Source of the DNA: an uncultured Pseudophaeobacter sp.
GTDB lineage: Bacteria > Pseudomonadota > Alphaproteobacteria > Rhodobacterales > Rhodobacteraceae
Direction of reading: 5' to 3'
Assembly (NCBI GenBank): GCA_905479575.1
Contig: CAJQNB010000041.1
Location: 1 to 64,000, forward strand
Length of the DNA stretch: 64,000 nucleotides
The notes under the pieces are model-generated. The model saw only the letters and a list, made by a program, of their open reading frames with translations, had not been told where the DNA came from and searched no databases. Shown piece by piece: positions 25,950 to 35,842 of the stretch. The first letter of the stretch is position 1; each line of letters opens with the position of its first letter. A program made the translations under genes and the position numbers.

Positions 25950-26855
25950 CTACTCCCCCCTGCGGGGGGGCTGGATCAGATGTTGTTTGGCCGAGCCTAA
26001 CACTGCCCGTGTCAAAGGCGCCAGCGCTGAGGCCATAACACGGCTCACCTGCCATGTGAGGTCAATTTTTAGTGCGCTGTTGGGCAGCAAAGGCACCAGG
26101 GCGCCGGAATTCAGCGCGGGCTCAATCAGTTGAACCGGGTTCATGCCCCACCCCAGGCCTGCCTGCGCCCCGTCGGCAAACCCCTGTGTTGAGGGGATGA
26201 AATGGCAGGGGGCGGTGATCTGGCGCCCAAACTGCTGCTGGACCCAGCGCTGTTGCAGGGCATCCTTTGCATTATAAATCAGCTGCGGCGCCTGGGCGAG
26301 CGTTTCCGGGGTGATGCCCTGACCAAACCATTTTTGCATGAAGGTGGGGCTGGCACTGGCCTCATAGGGCATCGCGCCCAGGGGCTGGGCATTGCAGCCG
26401 GTGACCGGGGCGCTGTGGCTGGTGACGGCGGCGGAGACCTCGCCGCGTTTCAGCCAATCGGTGCTGTGGTCCTGATCATCAATGACCAGATCAAACAGCA
26501 GCCCCGGCGTGGCCGCCATGGCAGAGATGAACCAGGTCGCCAGGCTGTCGGCATTGACGGCAATGCGCAGATGCGGCGGCGTCTGTGGGCTGTTTTGGTC
26601 CAGCGCCAGGGCGTTGGACACCTGACCCTCCAGTATCGCGACATCTTCGGCGTGTTTTGCCAGCCGCAGCCCGGCTTCTGTGCCGGTGCAGGGCAGCCCG
26701 CGTTTGACCAGGGCCGTACCCACCCGCTCTTCCAGAGCCTTGATCCGCTGTGACACCGCCGAGGGGGTGACAGACAGATTATGGGCTGCGGCCTCAAAGC
26801 TGCCCAGGCGCAGGACGGCGGCCAGCGCCGAAAGGTGGTTGGGGTCAAATTGCAT
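25950..26855 (-). CDS. argP: ArgP/LysG family LysR-type regulator
   Basis: 301-residue LysR regulator of the ArgP (IciA/LysG) subgroup: QFDPNHLSALAAVLRLGSFE, AAAHNLSVTPSAVSQRIKAL and the GLPCTGTEAGLRLAKHAEDV region are typical. Family members sense lysine or arginine and activate the exporter gene argO/lysE, and indeed an argO-like gene is divergent 128 bp away with a LysR box between. This context makes the assignment firm. The nitroreductase downstream may be co-transcribed. Confidence 0.92.
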   Translation of the reverse strand: MQFDPNHLSALAAVLRLGSFEAAAHNLSVTPSAVSQRIKALEERVGTALVKRGLPCTGTEAGLRLAKHAEDVAILEGQVSNALALDQNSPQTPPHLRIAVNADSLATWFISAMAATPGLLFDLVIDDQDHSTDWLKRGEVSAAVTSHSAPVTGCNAQPLGAMPYEASASPTFMQKWFGQGITPETLAQAPQLIYNAKDALQQRWVQQQFGRQITAPCHFIPSTQGFADGAQAGLGWGMNPVQLIEPALNSGALVPLLPNSALKIDLTWQVSRVMASALAPLTRAVLGSAKQHLIQPPRRGE

Positions 26856-26864
26856 TAGAATGTC

Positions 26865-26883
26865 TTACTTTGGGTGAGTGTAA
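26865..26883 (+). promoter_or_regulatory. LysR-type operator between argP and argO
   Basis: TTAC-N11-GTAA (26865-26883), a dyad with the canonical T-N11-A LysR spacing, in an AT-rich stretch 10 bp upstream of the argP start and ~100 bp before argO. It is the expected place for ArgP to repress itself and activate argO. Confidence 0.55.
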
Positions 26884-26983
26884 TTAATTTTACTACGTTA
26901 TTGGTGCAGGGTAGTCAAAGTCAGGATCGGGGGCTGAGGCCGCCAGCGATACCAGACACCGCACAACCGAAAGTACCCAGTTT

Positions 26984-27604
26984 ATGCCGCTACTGACGTC
27001 TCTCCCGCCCAGCCTGTTTGCCGGCTTTGGTCTTGGCTTTAGCCTGATCCTAGCGATTGGCGCACAAAATGCCTTTGTGTTGCGCCAGGGGCTGCGGCGT
27101 CAGCATGTGTTCTGGGTCTGCCTGGCCTGTGCCGGATCTGATGCCTTGTTGATTGCTGCTGGTGTCCTTGGCTTTGGATCCCTGGCTGTGGCCTTTCCCT
27201 GGTTCGAACCGGTGATGCGGTTTGGTGGCGCGGCGTTCCTGGCCTGGTATGGCGCCCGCAGCCTGTTGGCCGCTTGGCGCGGCGGTGAGATGCTTGACGC
27301 TGGGCAGGACGCTGGCAAAAGGCCGCTTTTACCCGTGCTCACAACGGTTCTGGCCCTGACCTGGCTGAACCCACATGTCTACCTGGATACGGTTGTTTTA
27401 CTGGGGTCTATTTCCGCACAATATGCCGACCCGCTGGTTTTTGGTCTTGGCGCCATGCTGGCCAGTTTTACGTTTTTCTTTTCTTTGGGCTATGGCGCCA
27501 GCCTGTTGGCGCCAGTTTTTGCCCGCCCTGGCGCCTGGCAGGTTCTGGATGTCCTTGTTGGCCTGACCATGTGGGCCATTTCGCTAAAGCTGCTCTTGAT
27601 GTGA
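26984..27604 (+). CDS. argO: LysE/ArgO family amino acid exporter
   Basis: 206-residue inner-membrane exporter for arginine/lysine. Six hydrophobic segments; the family N-terminal signature GLGFSLILAIGAQNAFVLRQ at ~14-33 is intact, and the LTWLNPHVYLDTVVLLGSIS motif with its conserved Asn-Pro lies near residue 125. Divergent from argP, its likely activator. It removes excess basic amino acids, for example during growth on peptides. Confidence 0.94.
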   Translation: MPLLTSLPPSLFAGFGLGFSLILAIGAQNAFVLRQGLRRQHVFWVCLACAGSDALLIAAGVLGFGSLAVAFPWFEPVMRFGGAAFLAWYGARSLLAAWRGGEMLDAGQDAGKRPLLPVLTTVLALTWLNPHVYLDTVVLLGSISAQYADPLVFGLGAMLASFTFFFSLGYGASLLAPVFARPGAWQVLDVLVGLTMWAISLKLLLM

Positions 27605-27724
27605 GAAGTGGCGGCTTGCGCAGGGGGGCGGTCAAGCAATCTCATTTGAGGTGATTTACTTGTGAAGGGTTGTATGGCGTGCCGAATGTGTGTTCTGTCG
27701 GCGCCATGAACAGGCAGATTGAAA

Positions 27725-28645
27725 ATGACTAGGCACGTGGCAGAACCCGAGAGCAGTAAACATCCAATGCTTGGTGTTTTCTGGATGTTTGTAACGGGTC
27801 TATGCTTTGTGGCGGTGACGGCTCTGGTGAAATACCTTGGCGACCGTATCCCCCCGGCTGAATCTGCTTTTTTGCGCTATCTGCTGGGATTGGTGTTTCT
27901 GATCCCATTGATTGGAAGTCTGCGCAAGACAGCGCTAACGCCAAAACTCTGGCTCCTGTTTGTCGGCCGAGGCGTGGTGCATTCCGGCGGCGTTATGTTG
28001 TGGTTTTTTGCCATGACCCAGATCCCCTTGGCCGAGGTGACGGCAATGAACTACCTGTCGCCGATCTATGTGACCCTGGGGGCGGCCGTATTTTTGGGTG
28101 AAAAACTGGCAGCGCGACGGATCGCAGCGGTTGTTGCAGCCCTGATCGGCGCAGTGATCATTCTGCGCCCCGGGTTCCGAGAGATCTCTCCGGGACATAT
28201 TGCCATGATGTTTACCGCCCTGGCCTTTGGCGCCTCATACCTGCTGGCCAAGTTTACTGTCGACGACACCAACCCGGTGATGGTGGTGGCCATGCTGTCG
28301 ATCTGGGTGACGCTGGGGCTGGCCCCCTTTGCGGCGGTGGTTTGGGTCACTCCGAGCCTGGGAGAACTTGCCATTCTCTTTGCTGTGGCCTGTTTTGCCA
28401 CTGCGGGTCATTTCACCATGACGCTTGCCTTTGCGGCAGCCCCGGTGACGGTGACACAGCCGGTTACCTTTCTTCAACTGATCTGGGCGACGTTACTGGG
28501 AGCCTTGGTGTTTTCCGAGCCAGTGGACATCTGGGTCGTTTTTGGTGGTGGGCTTATCCTGGCTGCCATCAGCTTTATCACCTGGCGCGAGGCAATGCTA
28601 AAAAGGCGGGCGATTACGCCTCCTGATGCTGCAACAAAGGTGTAG
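27725..28645 (+). CDS. EamA/DMT family transporter
   Basis: 306 residues from ATG 27725 (the frame reaches back only to a TTG at 27719). Ten hydrophobic segments in two EamA repeats, e.g. FWMFVTGLCFVAVTALVKYL and the second repeat from HIAMMFTALAFGASYLLAKF. The family includes amino-acid, riboflavin and S-adenosylmethionine carriers; the substrate cannot be called. Short polar tails at both ends. It has its own ~120-bp upstream region, with no sign of operon linkage to argO. Confidence 0.88.
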   Translation: MTRHVAEPESSKHPMLGVFWMFVTGLCFVAVTALVKYLGDRIPPAESAFLRYLLGLVFLIPLIGSLRKTALTPKLWLLFVGRGVVHSGGVMLWFFAMTQIPLAEVTAMNYLSPIYVTLGAAVFLGEKLAARRIAAVVAALIGAVIILRPGFREISPGHIAMMFTALAFGASYLLAKFTVDDTNPVMVVAMLSIWVTLGLAPFAAVVWVTPSLGELAILFAVACFATAGHFTMTLAFAAAPVTVTQPVTFLQLIWATLLGALVFSEPVDIWVVFGGGLILAAISFITWREAMLKRRAITPPDAATKV

Positions 28646-28718
28646 GGCTCAAGACGGTGCTAGAGTTTGGAACTGACAGGGATGCCTGTGTAATGCGTGG
28701 GGAGCTTTACCCATAATT

Positions 28719-29732
28719 TTGCAGAAAAAAATAATTCTAAGTGCGCTTATCTGTCTGTTCAGCGGGTTGATCAGCCCAGCCCGGGCTGAGCTGATGATCT
28801 GCAATGACACTGACCTGCCCCACGAAGTGGCGGTGGGGTTCAAACAAGACGGGCACTGGGTCTCAGAAGGCTGGTGGACAGTGGACGCCTCGGACTGCGT
28901 GACGCCGATCCATGGCGATTTGCAGTATCGGTTCTACTATTATCACGCCCGAAACCCGGAGCGGACATTCCACCACGACATGCTTTCCTTTTGTACCCAG
29001 CCAGAGCTTTTCACCATCGGCGGGGACAATGATTGTGAGGCACGTGGCCATGACAAAACCTATTTTGCAAAAATAGATACTGGCCTTGGCAACAAGAATT
29101 TTCGCCAGAACCTGAGCACGCATTCCACCCCCTTGGAGGTGCGCGCCAGTCGAGAGCCGGGAACCTGGGGGGGCCCGTTTTCCGGGGAGGTCGTGTTTCT
29201 AGATTGCAGCGTTATGTTTCGGGGCAGATTCCAGTTTTGCAGGTTTATCGGCTCGGGACGGGTTTTCACCGTGGTCGAAGACAACAGGACACCGCCAGAG
29301 GTTTTTGCGACCTTACGGGGGATGGCCAAAGCAACGCCGGTGCAGATCGAAGGAGACTGGGTCGGGCTCTTTGACCATTCGGTCGAGATTGCCTTGCGAT
29401 CGGTAAAGGTGCGGGCGCCAAACGAAGAGGACAGGGTGCTTAAGCAGTTGCAGGGGAACTGGTTTTCCGAGACCGATAGCAAGGATCAATTTACAATTAT
29501 CGGCAATGAGAGGCAGAGCAACTACGGCGGTGCGCTGACCTCTTTGGAATATCTGTCGGTGATGCCGTTTTGCGATGAATTTGACGGTTTTGGCCCCTAC
29601 CTTTATGCGTGGGACAGTCAGGGTGGCACCGGGTTATGCTACGAGATCAAAAAGGTGTCCGAGACGGTTCTGGAGTTGATCTACTTGCCCAGGCGCACAG
29701 AACATCGGTATTTCAGGCATTCATCGCCTTGA
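28719..29732 (+). CDS. Exported DUF1036-containing protein
   Basis: 337 residues from a TTG codon. The TTG is chosen because it begins a good signal peptide (MQKKIILSALICLFSGLISP, cleavage after ARA near 23), while the next ATG would remove it. Residues ~25-115 are a DUF1036 domain: ELMICNDTDLPHEVAVGF, WVSEGWWTVDASDC and RFYYYHARNPERTFH. The C-terminal ~200 residues are not recognised. DUF1036 proteins are small exported proteins of unknown role, so this is a DUF1036 domain with an extra C-terminal part. No neighbours on the same strand. Confidence 0.7.
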   Translation: MQKKIILSALICLFSGLISPARAELMICNDTDLPHEVAVGFKQDGHWVSEGWWTVDASDCVTPIHGDLQYRFYYYHARNPERTFHHDMLSFCTQPELFTIGGDNDCEARGHDKTYFAKIDTGLGNKNFRQNLSTHSTPLEVRASREPGTWGGPFSGEVVFLDCSVMFRGRFQFCRFIGSGRVFTVVEDNRTPPEVFATLRGMAKATPVQIEGDWVGLFDHSVEIALRSVKVRAPNEEDRVLKQLQGNWFSETDSKDQFTIIGNERQSNYGGALTSLEYLSVMPFCDEFDGFGPYLYAWDSQGGTGLCYEIKKVSETVLELIYLPRRTEHRYFRHSSP

Positions 29733-29802
29733 CCCCGCCAAGCTGGTAGTCTCGTTCTGGCACCAGAACACTGTCGAGTGGGCAGGCCTTGGCTGAATGG
29801 GG

Positions 29803-30378
29803 CTAGGAGAGGGACAGATCAACCACCCGGTGCGCTGCCAGGCGGGCAGCTTTGGCGTCGACACTGCTTTCTGATTGCGCAGCTTGCAGCCAGACGCCAT
29901 CCATATAGCACTGCAGGGCGCTGCGCGCTGTTTCGATTTGCTCAGCGGGCAACAGATTGGCCAGCTCAGCCCGCACATGGCTGCGGACACGGGTGCGATT
30001 GATTCGATGCAGCCGCGCAAGGCGGGGTGAATAGGGGGCGTTGGCCCAGAACTGCATCCAGAGACTGCACTGCGGCACAGTAAAAAGCGCATCCGAGAAA
30101 TTGGCATCCATTACCGCATAAAGCCGCTCTTCCGGCGTTCTGGCTGCGCTGTAGCCAGCAATCATCGCGGTGCGCAATTTACGCAGCAAATGCCGCATAG
30201 TGGCCTCCATCAGGCCTTCCTTTGATCCGAAGTAATAGTTGATCGATGCCGCAGAGGCACCAGCCTCTCGCGCGATTTCTGCCATTGTAACAACAGAGTA
30301 GCCGCGTTTGTGAACAGCGACAATGGTGGCTGCGATCAGCTCTTCGTTGCGAATGTCTCTAATGCGTTTTCTTCCCAT
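29803..30378 (-). CDS. betI: HTH-type transcriptional repressor BetI
   Basis: 191-residue TetR-family repressor of the choline-betaine genes; choline is the known inducer. The start is taken at ATG 30378; an in-frame GTG at 30396 would add six residues. HTH (about residues 8-55): ELIAATIVAVHKRGYSVVTM then AEIAREAGASAASINYYFGS. The C-terminal part contains WMQFWANAPYSPRLARLHRI and the choline-pocket region typical of BetI. Divergent from betCBA with a TetR-type palindrome between. Confidence 0.93.
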   Translation of the reverse strand: MGRKRIRDIRNEELIAATIVAVHKRGYSVVTMAEIAREAGASAASINYYFGSKEGLMEATMRHLLRKLRTAMIAGYSAARTPEERLYAVMDANFSDALFTVPQCSLWMQFWANAPYSPRLARLHRINRTRVRSHVRAELANLLPAEQIETARSALQCYMDGVWLQAAQSESSVDAKAARLAAHRVVDLSLS

Positions 30379-30435
30379 GACGAAGTTTTGCGCCACTTGG
30401 AGGCAGGTTTCAACTGTTGATGTCTCAAACTAAAC

Positions 30436-30451
30436 TTGAATGACCATTCAA
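30436..30451 (+). promoter_or_regulatory. Probable BetI operator
   Basis: TTGAAT-GACC-ATTCAA, a perfect 6+4+6 palindrome, 58 bp upstream of betI and ~280 bp upstream of betC. Its shape and TTGA(A/T) half-sites suit BetI/TetR dimers. One copy only was found. Confidence 0.6.
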
Positions 30452-30504
30452 AAATATGTTTGGAGGGGTAGGTTTTCATGCTAGAAGGCCTTTCGATGTC
30501 CACA

Positions 30505-30532
30505 GGGCCAACTCCGCGGGGCCAACTCCGCG
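30505..30532 (+). repeat. 14-bp tandem duplication in the betC leader
   Basis: GGGCCAACTCCGCG is repeated head-to-tail exactly (30505-30518, 30519-30532), followed by a partial third start (GGTCC). It could arise by slippage; it changes any leader frame by a non-multiple of three. Confidence 0.85.
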
Positions 30533-30733
30533 GGTCCAGGTTCAGGGGCCGGGTCCACGGGCGCAACAACCATCATGGGAGCCTTGCTCCATTGACAGGC
30601 TTTGACTTGCCGCCTTTGCACCGTCGACAAGGAGGTGGCGCGTCAGAAAGTGACGTAAACAAAGTATCGCTCCGGTGTGGGGCTAAGACGAACGGAACAA
30701 AATGGGGTGAAGCCCCTGAAAACATAGGACGCA

Positions 30734-32248
30734 ATGCAGATGACAAAGCCAAATATTCTGGTTCTTATGGTTGATCAGTTGAACGGGACACTGTTTCCGG
30801 ATGGGCCCGCGGACTGGCTGCATGCGCCAAACCTGAAAAAGCTGGCGGCGCGCTCAACCCGCTTTGCCAATGCCTATACCGCGTCGCCGCTTTGTGCGCC
30901 GGGGCGTGCTTCGTTTATGTCGGGGCAGCTGCCCTCGCGCACTGGCGTTTATGATAATGCGGCTGAGTTCCGCTCTGATATTCCCACCTATGCCCATCAT
31001 CTGCGCCGCGCCGGCTATTACACCTGCCTGTCGGGCAAGATGCATTTTGTCGGCCCCGACCAGCTGCATGGGTTCGAGGATCGTCTGACCACCGATATCT
31101 ACCCCGCCGATTTTGGCTGGACGCCGGATTATCGCAAACCTGGTGAGCGTATTGAGTGGTGGTATCACAACATGGGCTCGGTCACCGGGGCCGGGGTTGC
31201 CGAGACCTCGAACCAGATGGAATACGATGATGAGGTCGCCTATAACGCCACCGCCAAGCTGTATGAGCTGTCGCGCGGGTTGGACGATCGCCCCTGGGCA
31301 CTGACGGTCAGCTTTACCCATCCCCATGATCCCTATGTCGCCCGCAAAAAATACTGGGATCTCTATGAGGATTGCGAGCATTTGCTGCCGCAGACCCCGG
31401 CGATGGACTACGCGGATCACGACAACCATGCCAAGCGGATCTTTGACGCCAATGACTGGCGCAGCTTTGACATCACCGAGGACCATATCAAACGGGCGCG
31501 CCGCGCCTATTTTGCCAATATCTCTTATCTGGATGACAAGATCGGGGAGATCCTGCAGGTGCTGGAAGACACCCGGCAAGAAGCCACCATCCTGTTTGTC
31601 TCGGATCACGGCGATATGCTGGGCGAGCGGGGCCTTTGGTTCAAGATGAGCTTTTATGACGGCTCGGCGCGGGTGCCGCTGATGATTTCCTCGCCCGACC
31701 TGCCTGCAGGGCTGGTTGAAACTCCGGTGTCAACGCTGGATGTGAACCCGACCCTGGGGGCGCTGGCCGGTCTGCCGATGGAAGAGATCGCCCCCTGGAC
31801 CGATGGCGAAGATCTGTGTCCCCTGGCCAAAGGTGTGGAGCGCAGCGCTCCGGTAGCAATGGAATATGCCGCCGAGGCCTCTTATGCGCCGCTGGTGTCC
31901 CTGCGCTATGGCAAGTGGAAATACAACCGCTGCAGCCTGGACCCGGATCAGCTGTTTGATCTGGAGGCCGACCCGCTGGAGCGTCACAATCTGGCAGATG
32001 ATCCGGCCCATGCAGGCACCCTTCAGACGCTCAAGGCCAAGTCCGAAGCGCGCTGGGATCTGGCCCGGTTTGACGCCGATGTCCGCGCCAGCCAGGCCTG
32101 TCGTTGGGTGGTCTATGAGGCCCTGCGCCAGGGGGGGTACTACCCCTGGGATTACCAGCCACTGCAAAAAGCCTCCGAGCGCTACATGCGCAACCACATG
32201 GATCTCAACACGCTTGAGGACACCAAACGCTTTCCCCGTGGCGAATAG
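30734..32248 (+). CDS. betC: Choline sulfatase
   Basis: 504-residue sulfatase that hydrolyses choline-O-sulfate to choline and sulfate in the cytoplasm. The sulfatase signature [11 protein letters not shown] places the residue converted to formylglycine at Cys54, with Arg58. Metal ligands are seen at Asp14 (LMVDQ) and in [15 protein letters not shown] near residue 290. The C-terminal [20 protein letters not shown] is typical of BetC. Activity needs a formylglycine-generating enzyme, which is not in the window. AGGA lies close to ATG 30734; an in-frame ATG at 30740 has better spacing. First gene of betCBA. Confidence 0.95.
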   Translation: MQMTKPNILVLMVDQLNGTLFPDGPADWLHAPNLKKLAARSTRFANAYTASPLCAPGRASFMSGQLPSRTGVYDNAAEFRSDIPTYAHHLRRAGYYTCLSGKMHFVGPDQLHGFEDRLTTDIYPADFGWTPDYRKPGERIEWWYHNMGSVTGAGVAETSNQMEYDDEVAYNATAKLYELSRGLDDRPWALTVSFTHPHDPYVARKKYWDLYEDCEHLLPQTPAMDYADHDNHAKRIFDANDWRSFDITEDHIKRARRAYFANISYLDDKIGEILQVLEDTRQEATILFVSDHGDMLGERGLWFKMSFYDGSARVPLMISSPDLPAGLVETPVSTLDVNPTLGALAGLPMEEIAPWTDGEDLCPLAKGVERSAPVAMEYAAEASYAPLVSLRYGKWKYNRCSLDPDQLFDLEADPLERHNLADDPAHAGTLQTLKAKSEARWDLARFDADVRASQACRWVVYEALRQGGYYPWDYQPLQKASERYMRNHMDLNTLEDTKRFPRGE

Positions 32249-32270
32249 CCCGAAATTTAAATCCCGCCAG

Positions 32271-32302
32271 TTCATTTGGCCCCAAATATCCCCGCCGGAG
32301 GC
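32271..32302 (-). repeat. Rhodobacterales-type intergenic repeat, copy C (inverted), forming the betB ribosome site
   Basis: Read on the minus strand: GCCTCCGGCGGGGATATTTG then GGGCCAAATGAA. On the plus strand its end, CCGGAGGC, is the Shine-Dalgarno of betB (ATG 32311). Related to copies A and B by the ATATTTGGGG..ATGAA core. Confidence 0.7.
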
Positions 32303-32310
32303 ATAAAATC

Positions 32311-33768
32311 ATGACTCATCCCGCCCAACCCAAAGCCAGCCATTTCATCAATGGCGCCTATGTCGAAGACACCGCCGGAACGCCAATCCCGGTGATTTAT
32401 GCTGCGACCGGCGACCAGATCGCCACGGTACACGCCGCAACCCCGGCCATCGTTGAACAGGCCCTTGCCAGTGGCAAGGCTGCTCAAAAGGCCTGGGCCA
32501 AGATGAGTGGGACTGAGCGTGGCCGCATCCTGCGCCGGGCTGCTGACATCATCCGCGCGCGCAATCACGAACTTTCGGTGTTGGAAACCTATGATACCGG
32601 CAAGCCGCTGCAGGAGACTCTGGTGGCGGATGCCACTTCTGGTGCCGACGCATTGGAGTATTTTGGCGGCCTGGCTGGCAGCCTGACCGGAGAGCATATC
32701 CCACTGGGCGAGGACTGGGTCTATACCATGCGCGAGGCCCTGGGGCTTTGTGTTGGGATTGGGGCCTGGAACTACCCGACGCAAATTGCCTGCTGGAAGG
32801 GCGCGCCTGCGCTGGCCTGTGGGAATAGCATGGTGTTCAAACCCTCTGAGGCCACGCCGCTCTGTGCCTTGAAGGTTGCCGAGGTCCTGCATGAGGCCGG
32901 GCTGCCAGCCGGGGTTTTTAACGTGGTTCAGGGCATGGGCGAGGTGGGTGCCGCGCTGGTGACAGATCCCCGCGTCGACAAGGTTTCGCTGACCGGATCG
33001 GTGCCCACCGGTAAGAAAGTCTATGCTGCGGCCGCTGCCGACATGAAACATGTCACCATGGAGCTGGGTGGTAAATCGCCAATGATCGTCTTTGATGACG
33101 CGGATATCGACAATGCCGTGGGCGGAGCCATTAATGGCAATTTCTACTCCTCCGGGCAGGTCTGCTCGAATGGCACGCGGGTGTTTGTTCAAAAAGGCAT
33201 CAAGGAGAAATTCCTGGCGCGTTTGGCGGAACGGACCGGCAATGCGGTTATTGGCGATCCCATGGATGAGGCGACCAGTTTTGGTCCCATGGTCAATGAA
33301 AACCAGATGAATATCGTTCTGGGCTACATTGAAAAGGGCAAAGCCGAGGGGGCGCGGCTGATCTGTGGCGGCGCACGCTGCGACATGCCGGGCTGGTACC
33401 TGCAGCCCACCGTGTTTGCCGATGTCACCGATGATATGACAATTGCCCGCGAAGAGATTTTTGGCCCGGTCATGTCAGTACTGGATTTTGACAGCGAAGA
33501 AGAGGTGGTGGCGCGTGCCAATGACACCGAGTTCGGCCTGTCCGCCGGGGTGTTCACCAAGGATTTCACCCGCGCACACCGGGTGATTGGCAATCTGGAG
33601 GCCGGCAGCTGCTTTATCAACTCCTACAACGACGCACCTGTTGAAGCGCCCTTTGGTGGGGTCAAGGCATCCGGCGTGGGGCGTGAGAACTCCAAAGAGG
33701 CGATCAAGCATTTTAGCCAGGTGAAATCGGTTTACGTGCGTATGGGCGATGTTGAGGCGGCGTTCTGA
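32311..33768 (+). CDS. betB: Betaine aldehyde dehydrogenase
   Basis: NAD(P)-dependent oxidation of betaine aldehyde to glycine betaine, the last step of osmoprotectant synthesis. 485 residues. Catalytic Glu251 (TMELGGKSP) and nucleophile Cys285 ([11 protein letters not shown]) are in place, as are [20 protein letters not shown] (cofactor/oxyanion region) and the NAD-binding GSVPTGKKV. The C-terminal [17 protein letters not shown] is the usual ALDH9-type end. Follows betC by 62 bp, most of which is the repeat copy C. A 200-bp hairpin-rich spacer separates it from betA. Confidence 0.97.
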   Translation: MTHPAQPKASHFINGAYVEDTAGTPIPVIYAATGDQIATVHAATPAIVEQALASGKAAQKAWAKMSGTERGRILRRAADIIRARNHELSVLETYDTGKPLQETLVADATSGADALEYFGGLAGSLTGEHIPLGEDWVYTMREALGLCVGIGAWNYPTQIACWKGAPALACGNSMVFKPSEATPLCALKVAEVLHEAGLPAGVFNVVQGMGEVGAALVTDPRVDKVSLTGSVPTGKKVYAAAAADMKHVTMELGGKSPMIVFDDADIDNAVGGAINGNFYSSGQVCSNGTRVFVQKGIKEKFLARLAERTGNAVIGDPMDEATSFGPMVNENQMNIVLGYIEKGKAEGARLICGGARCDMPGWYLQPTVFADVTDDMTIAREEIFGPVMSVLDFDSEEEVVARANDTEFGLSAGVFTKDFTRAHRVIGNLEAGSCFINSYNDAPVEAPFGGVKASGVGRENSKEAIKHFSQVKSVYVRMGDVEAAF

Positions 33769-33923
33769 TTGCCCATTCAGGCAACGCCCACCCACCCGCC
33801 CCGTTGCCCGAATGGGCAAAGACAAGGGGCTGCTGAGGCCGCGATGCCTGCCTCAGCAGATCTCAAGCCAATGAAGAGGCGATTTTGGGCTGCCTCAAGG
33901 ACGAGCCCGCGCCGGCGCGCGGG
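33769..33923 (+). repeat. Three successive hairpins in the betB-betA spacer
   Basis: Hairpin 1 begins directly after the betB stop: 33769-33786 pairs with 33802-33819 at 17 of 18 positions (loop 15 nt). Hairpin 2: CTGCTGAGGC (33830-33839) with GCCTCAGCAG (33850-33859), perfect. Hairpin 3: CCCGCGC (33906-33912) with GCGCGGG (33917-33923). None is followed by a T-run, so simple termination is unlikely. Confidence 0.8.
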
Positions 33924-33971
33924 GCCTGACGGCTGTCTTGACCAGCCCCAAATGCGCGACGGAGAGAAGTG

Positions 33972-35627
33972 ATGAAAGCGGATTATGTGATTGTGGGGGC
34001 GGGCTCGGCGGGCTGCGCCATGGCCTATCGTCTGTCTGAGGCGGGGAAATCCGTTCTGGTTATCGAACATGGTGGCACGGATGTCGGGCCGCTGATCCAG
34101 ATGCCGGGAGCGCTGTCTTATCCGATGAATATGTCGCTCTACGACTGGGGCTACAAATCCCAGCCCGAGCCACATTTGGACAATCGTGAGTTGGTGACAC
34201 CGCGCGGCAAGGTGGTTGGCGGCTCTTCTTCTATCAACGGCATGGTCTATGTGCGCGGCCACGCGGGCGATTACAACCATTGGGCCGAAAGCGGCGCCCA
34301 GGGGTGGTCCTATGCGGATGTGCTGCCCTATTTCAAACGGATGGAAACCTGGGACAGCCGCGGGCAGGGCGGCGATGCCGACTGGCGCGGCACGGATGGC
34401 CCGCTGCATGTGACCCGTGGCCCCCGCGACAACCCACTGCATGATGCCTTTGTATCGGCAGGCGCGCAGGCGGGCTACCCGGTGACCGAAGATTACAACG
34501 GTGAGCAACAAGAGGGCTTTGGCCCTATGGAGATGACCGTTTACAAAGGCCAGCGATGGTCAGCCGCCAATGCCTATCTGCGGCCTGCGCTCAAGCGGGA
34601 CAATTGCGAGATGATCCGGGGGTTTGCCCGCAAGGTGGTGATCACCGAAGGCCGCGCCACCGGGGTCGAGATTGAGCGCGGCGGCAAGGTTGAGGTCATT
34701 GAGGCCGAGATCGAGGTCATTCTGGCCGCCAGTTCAATCAATTCGCCGAAACTGTTGATGCTGTCGGGCATTGGTCCGGCGGAACAGCTAGCGGAGCATG
34801 GCATCGAGGTGGTTGCAGACCGTCCCGGCGTTGGGAAAAACCTGCAGGATCACCTGGAATTCTATTTCCAATATGCCTGCAAACAGCCCATCACCCTGTT
34901 CAAATACTGGAACCTTTTGGGCAAGGCCTGGGTTGGGGCCCAGTGGTTCTTTAGCAAGACCGGGCTGGGGGCCTCGAACCAGTTTGAAAGCGCGGCCTTC
35001 ATCCGGTCCGACAAAGGGGTCGATTATCCAGATATCCAATACCATTTCCTGCCCATTGCGGTGCGCTATGACGGTCAGGCTGCGGCTGAAGGGCACGGGT
35101 TTCAGGCCCATGTGGGGCCGATGCGTTCAGAATCGCGTGGCGAGATTACCCTCGCCAGCGCTGACCCCAAAGAGGCGCCAAAGATTTTCTTCAACTATAT
35201 GTCGACGGAACAGGACTGGATTGATTTCCGCAAATGTGTGCGCCTGACGCGAGAGGTCTTTGCACAGGAGGCCATGACGCCCTTTGTGAAGCACGAGATC
35301 CAGCCTGGTGACGCTTTGCAAAGCGATGCGGAGATTGACGGCTTTATCCGTGAACATGCGGAAAGCGCCTATCATCCCTGTGGCACCTGTAAAATGGGCG
35401 CGCTGGAGGATCCGATGGCAGTGGTTGATCCTGAATGTCGGGTGATTGGCGTCGAAGGGCTGCGCGTTGCCGACAGTTCCATTTTTCCACGCATTACCAA
35501 TGGTAACCTGAACGGCCCCTCAATCATGACAGGGGAGAAGGCGGCAGACCATATTCTGGGACGGCGATTGCCTGCCTCTAATGCCGAACCCTGGTTCAAT
35601 AAAAACTGGCAGGAGAGCCAACGTTAG
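33972..35627 (+). CDS. betA: Choline dehydrogenase
   Basis: GMC-family FAD enzyme oxidising choline to betaine aldehyde, membrane-associated in known cases. 551 residues from ATG 33972 (GGAGAG five bases upstream; GTG 33969 is the alternative). N-terminal FAD fold [23 protein letters not shown] signatures [20 protein letters not shown] and [20 protein letters not shown]; catalytic His in [11 protein letters not shown] near residue 462 and the [20 protein letters not shown] end. The final gene of the bet transcript, closed by a strong terminator. Confidence 0.97.
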   Translation: MKADYVIVGAGSAGCAMAYRLSEAGKSVLVIEHGGTDVGPLIQMPGALSYPMNMSLYDWGYKSQPEPHLDNRELVTPRGKVVGGSSSINGMVYVRGHAGDYNHWAESGAQGWSYADVLPYFKRMETWDSRGQGGDADWRGTDGPLHVTRGPRDNPLHDAFVSAGAQAGYPVTEDYNGEQQEGFGPMEMTVYKGQRWSAANAYLRPALKRDNCEMIRGFARKVVITEGRATGVEIERGGKVEVIEAEIEVILAASSINSPKLLMLSGIGPAEQLAEHGIEVVADRPGVGKNLQDHLEFYFQYACKQPITLFKYWNLLGKAWVGAQWFFSKTGLGASNQFESAAFIRSDKGVDYPDIQYHFLPIAVRYDGQAAAEGHGFQAHVGPMRSESRGEITLASADPKEAPKIFFNYMSTEQDWIDFRKCVRLTREVFAQEAMTPFVKHEIQPGDALQSDAEIDGFIREHAESAYHPCGTCKMGALEDPMAVVDPECRVIGVEGLRVADSSIFPRITNGNLNGPSIMTGEKAADHILGRRLPASNAEPWFNKNWQESQR

Positions 35628-35654
35628 GGCTGTTTTGCAGTCCACAAAGGCGGC

Positions 35655-35693
35655 AAGCCGTCGTTCCTGTTGTTTGGGAGCGGCGGCTTTTTT
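35655..35693 (+). terminator. Intrinsic terminator of betCBA
   Basis: AAGCCGTCGTTCCT (35655-35668), 7-nt loop, GGGAGCGGCGGCTT (35676-35689, three G-U pairs), T-run 35688-35693. It lies 27 bp after the betA stop. Confidence 0.92.
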
Positions 35694-35842
35694 CGTCGGC
35701 GGCTGGGCTGTTTGCCTACGGGATTTGGGGCAGAAAAAATGCCGCCATATTTGTGTTTTCAGATGTTTGTTTGATCCGCGTCAATGTGACGGAGGGCTGG
35801 GGGCAATAGCCTGTTCTTGACCCAAATATAAGGAGCGAACAG

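Larger units (their letters stand above)
30379..30733. other. 355-bp betI-betC divergent region
   Basis: Holds a BetI-type palindrome (30436-30451), a 14-bp tandem duplication (30505-30532) and a long leader before betC. An ATG at 30478 with GGAGGGG upstream opens a 98-codon frame overlapping the betC start; it is low complexity and listed under rejected items. Confidence 0.6.

Noticed and set aside
30478-30774. 98-codon frame before and into betC with a ribosome-like GGAGGGG
   Set aside because: Low complexity (Gly/Arg), contains the tandem duplication, and overlaps the betC start by 41 bp in another frame; no family resemblance. A leader-peptide role is not excluded.
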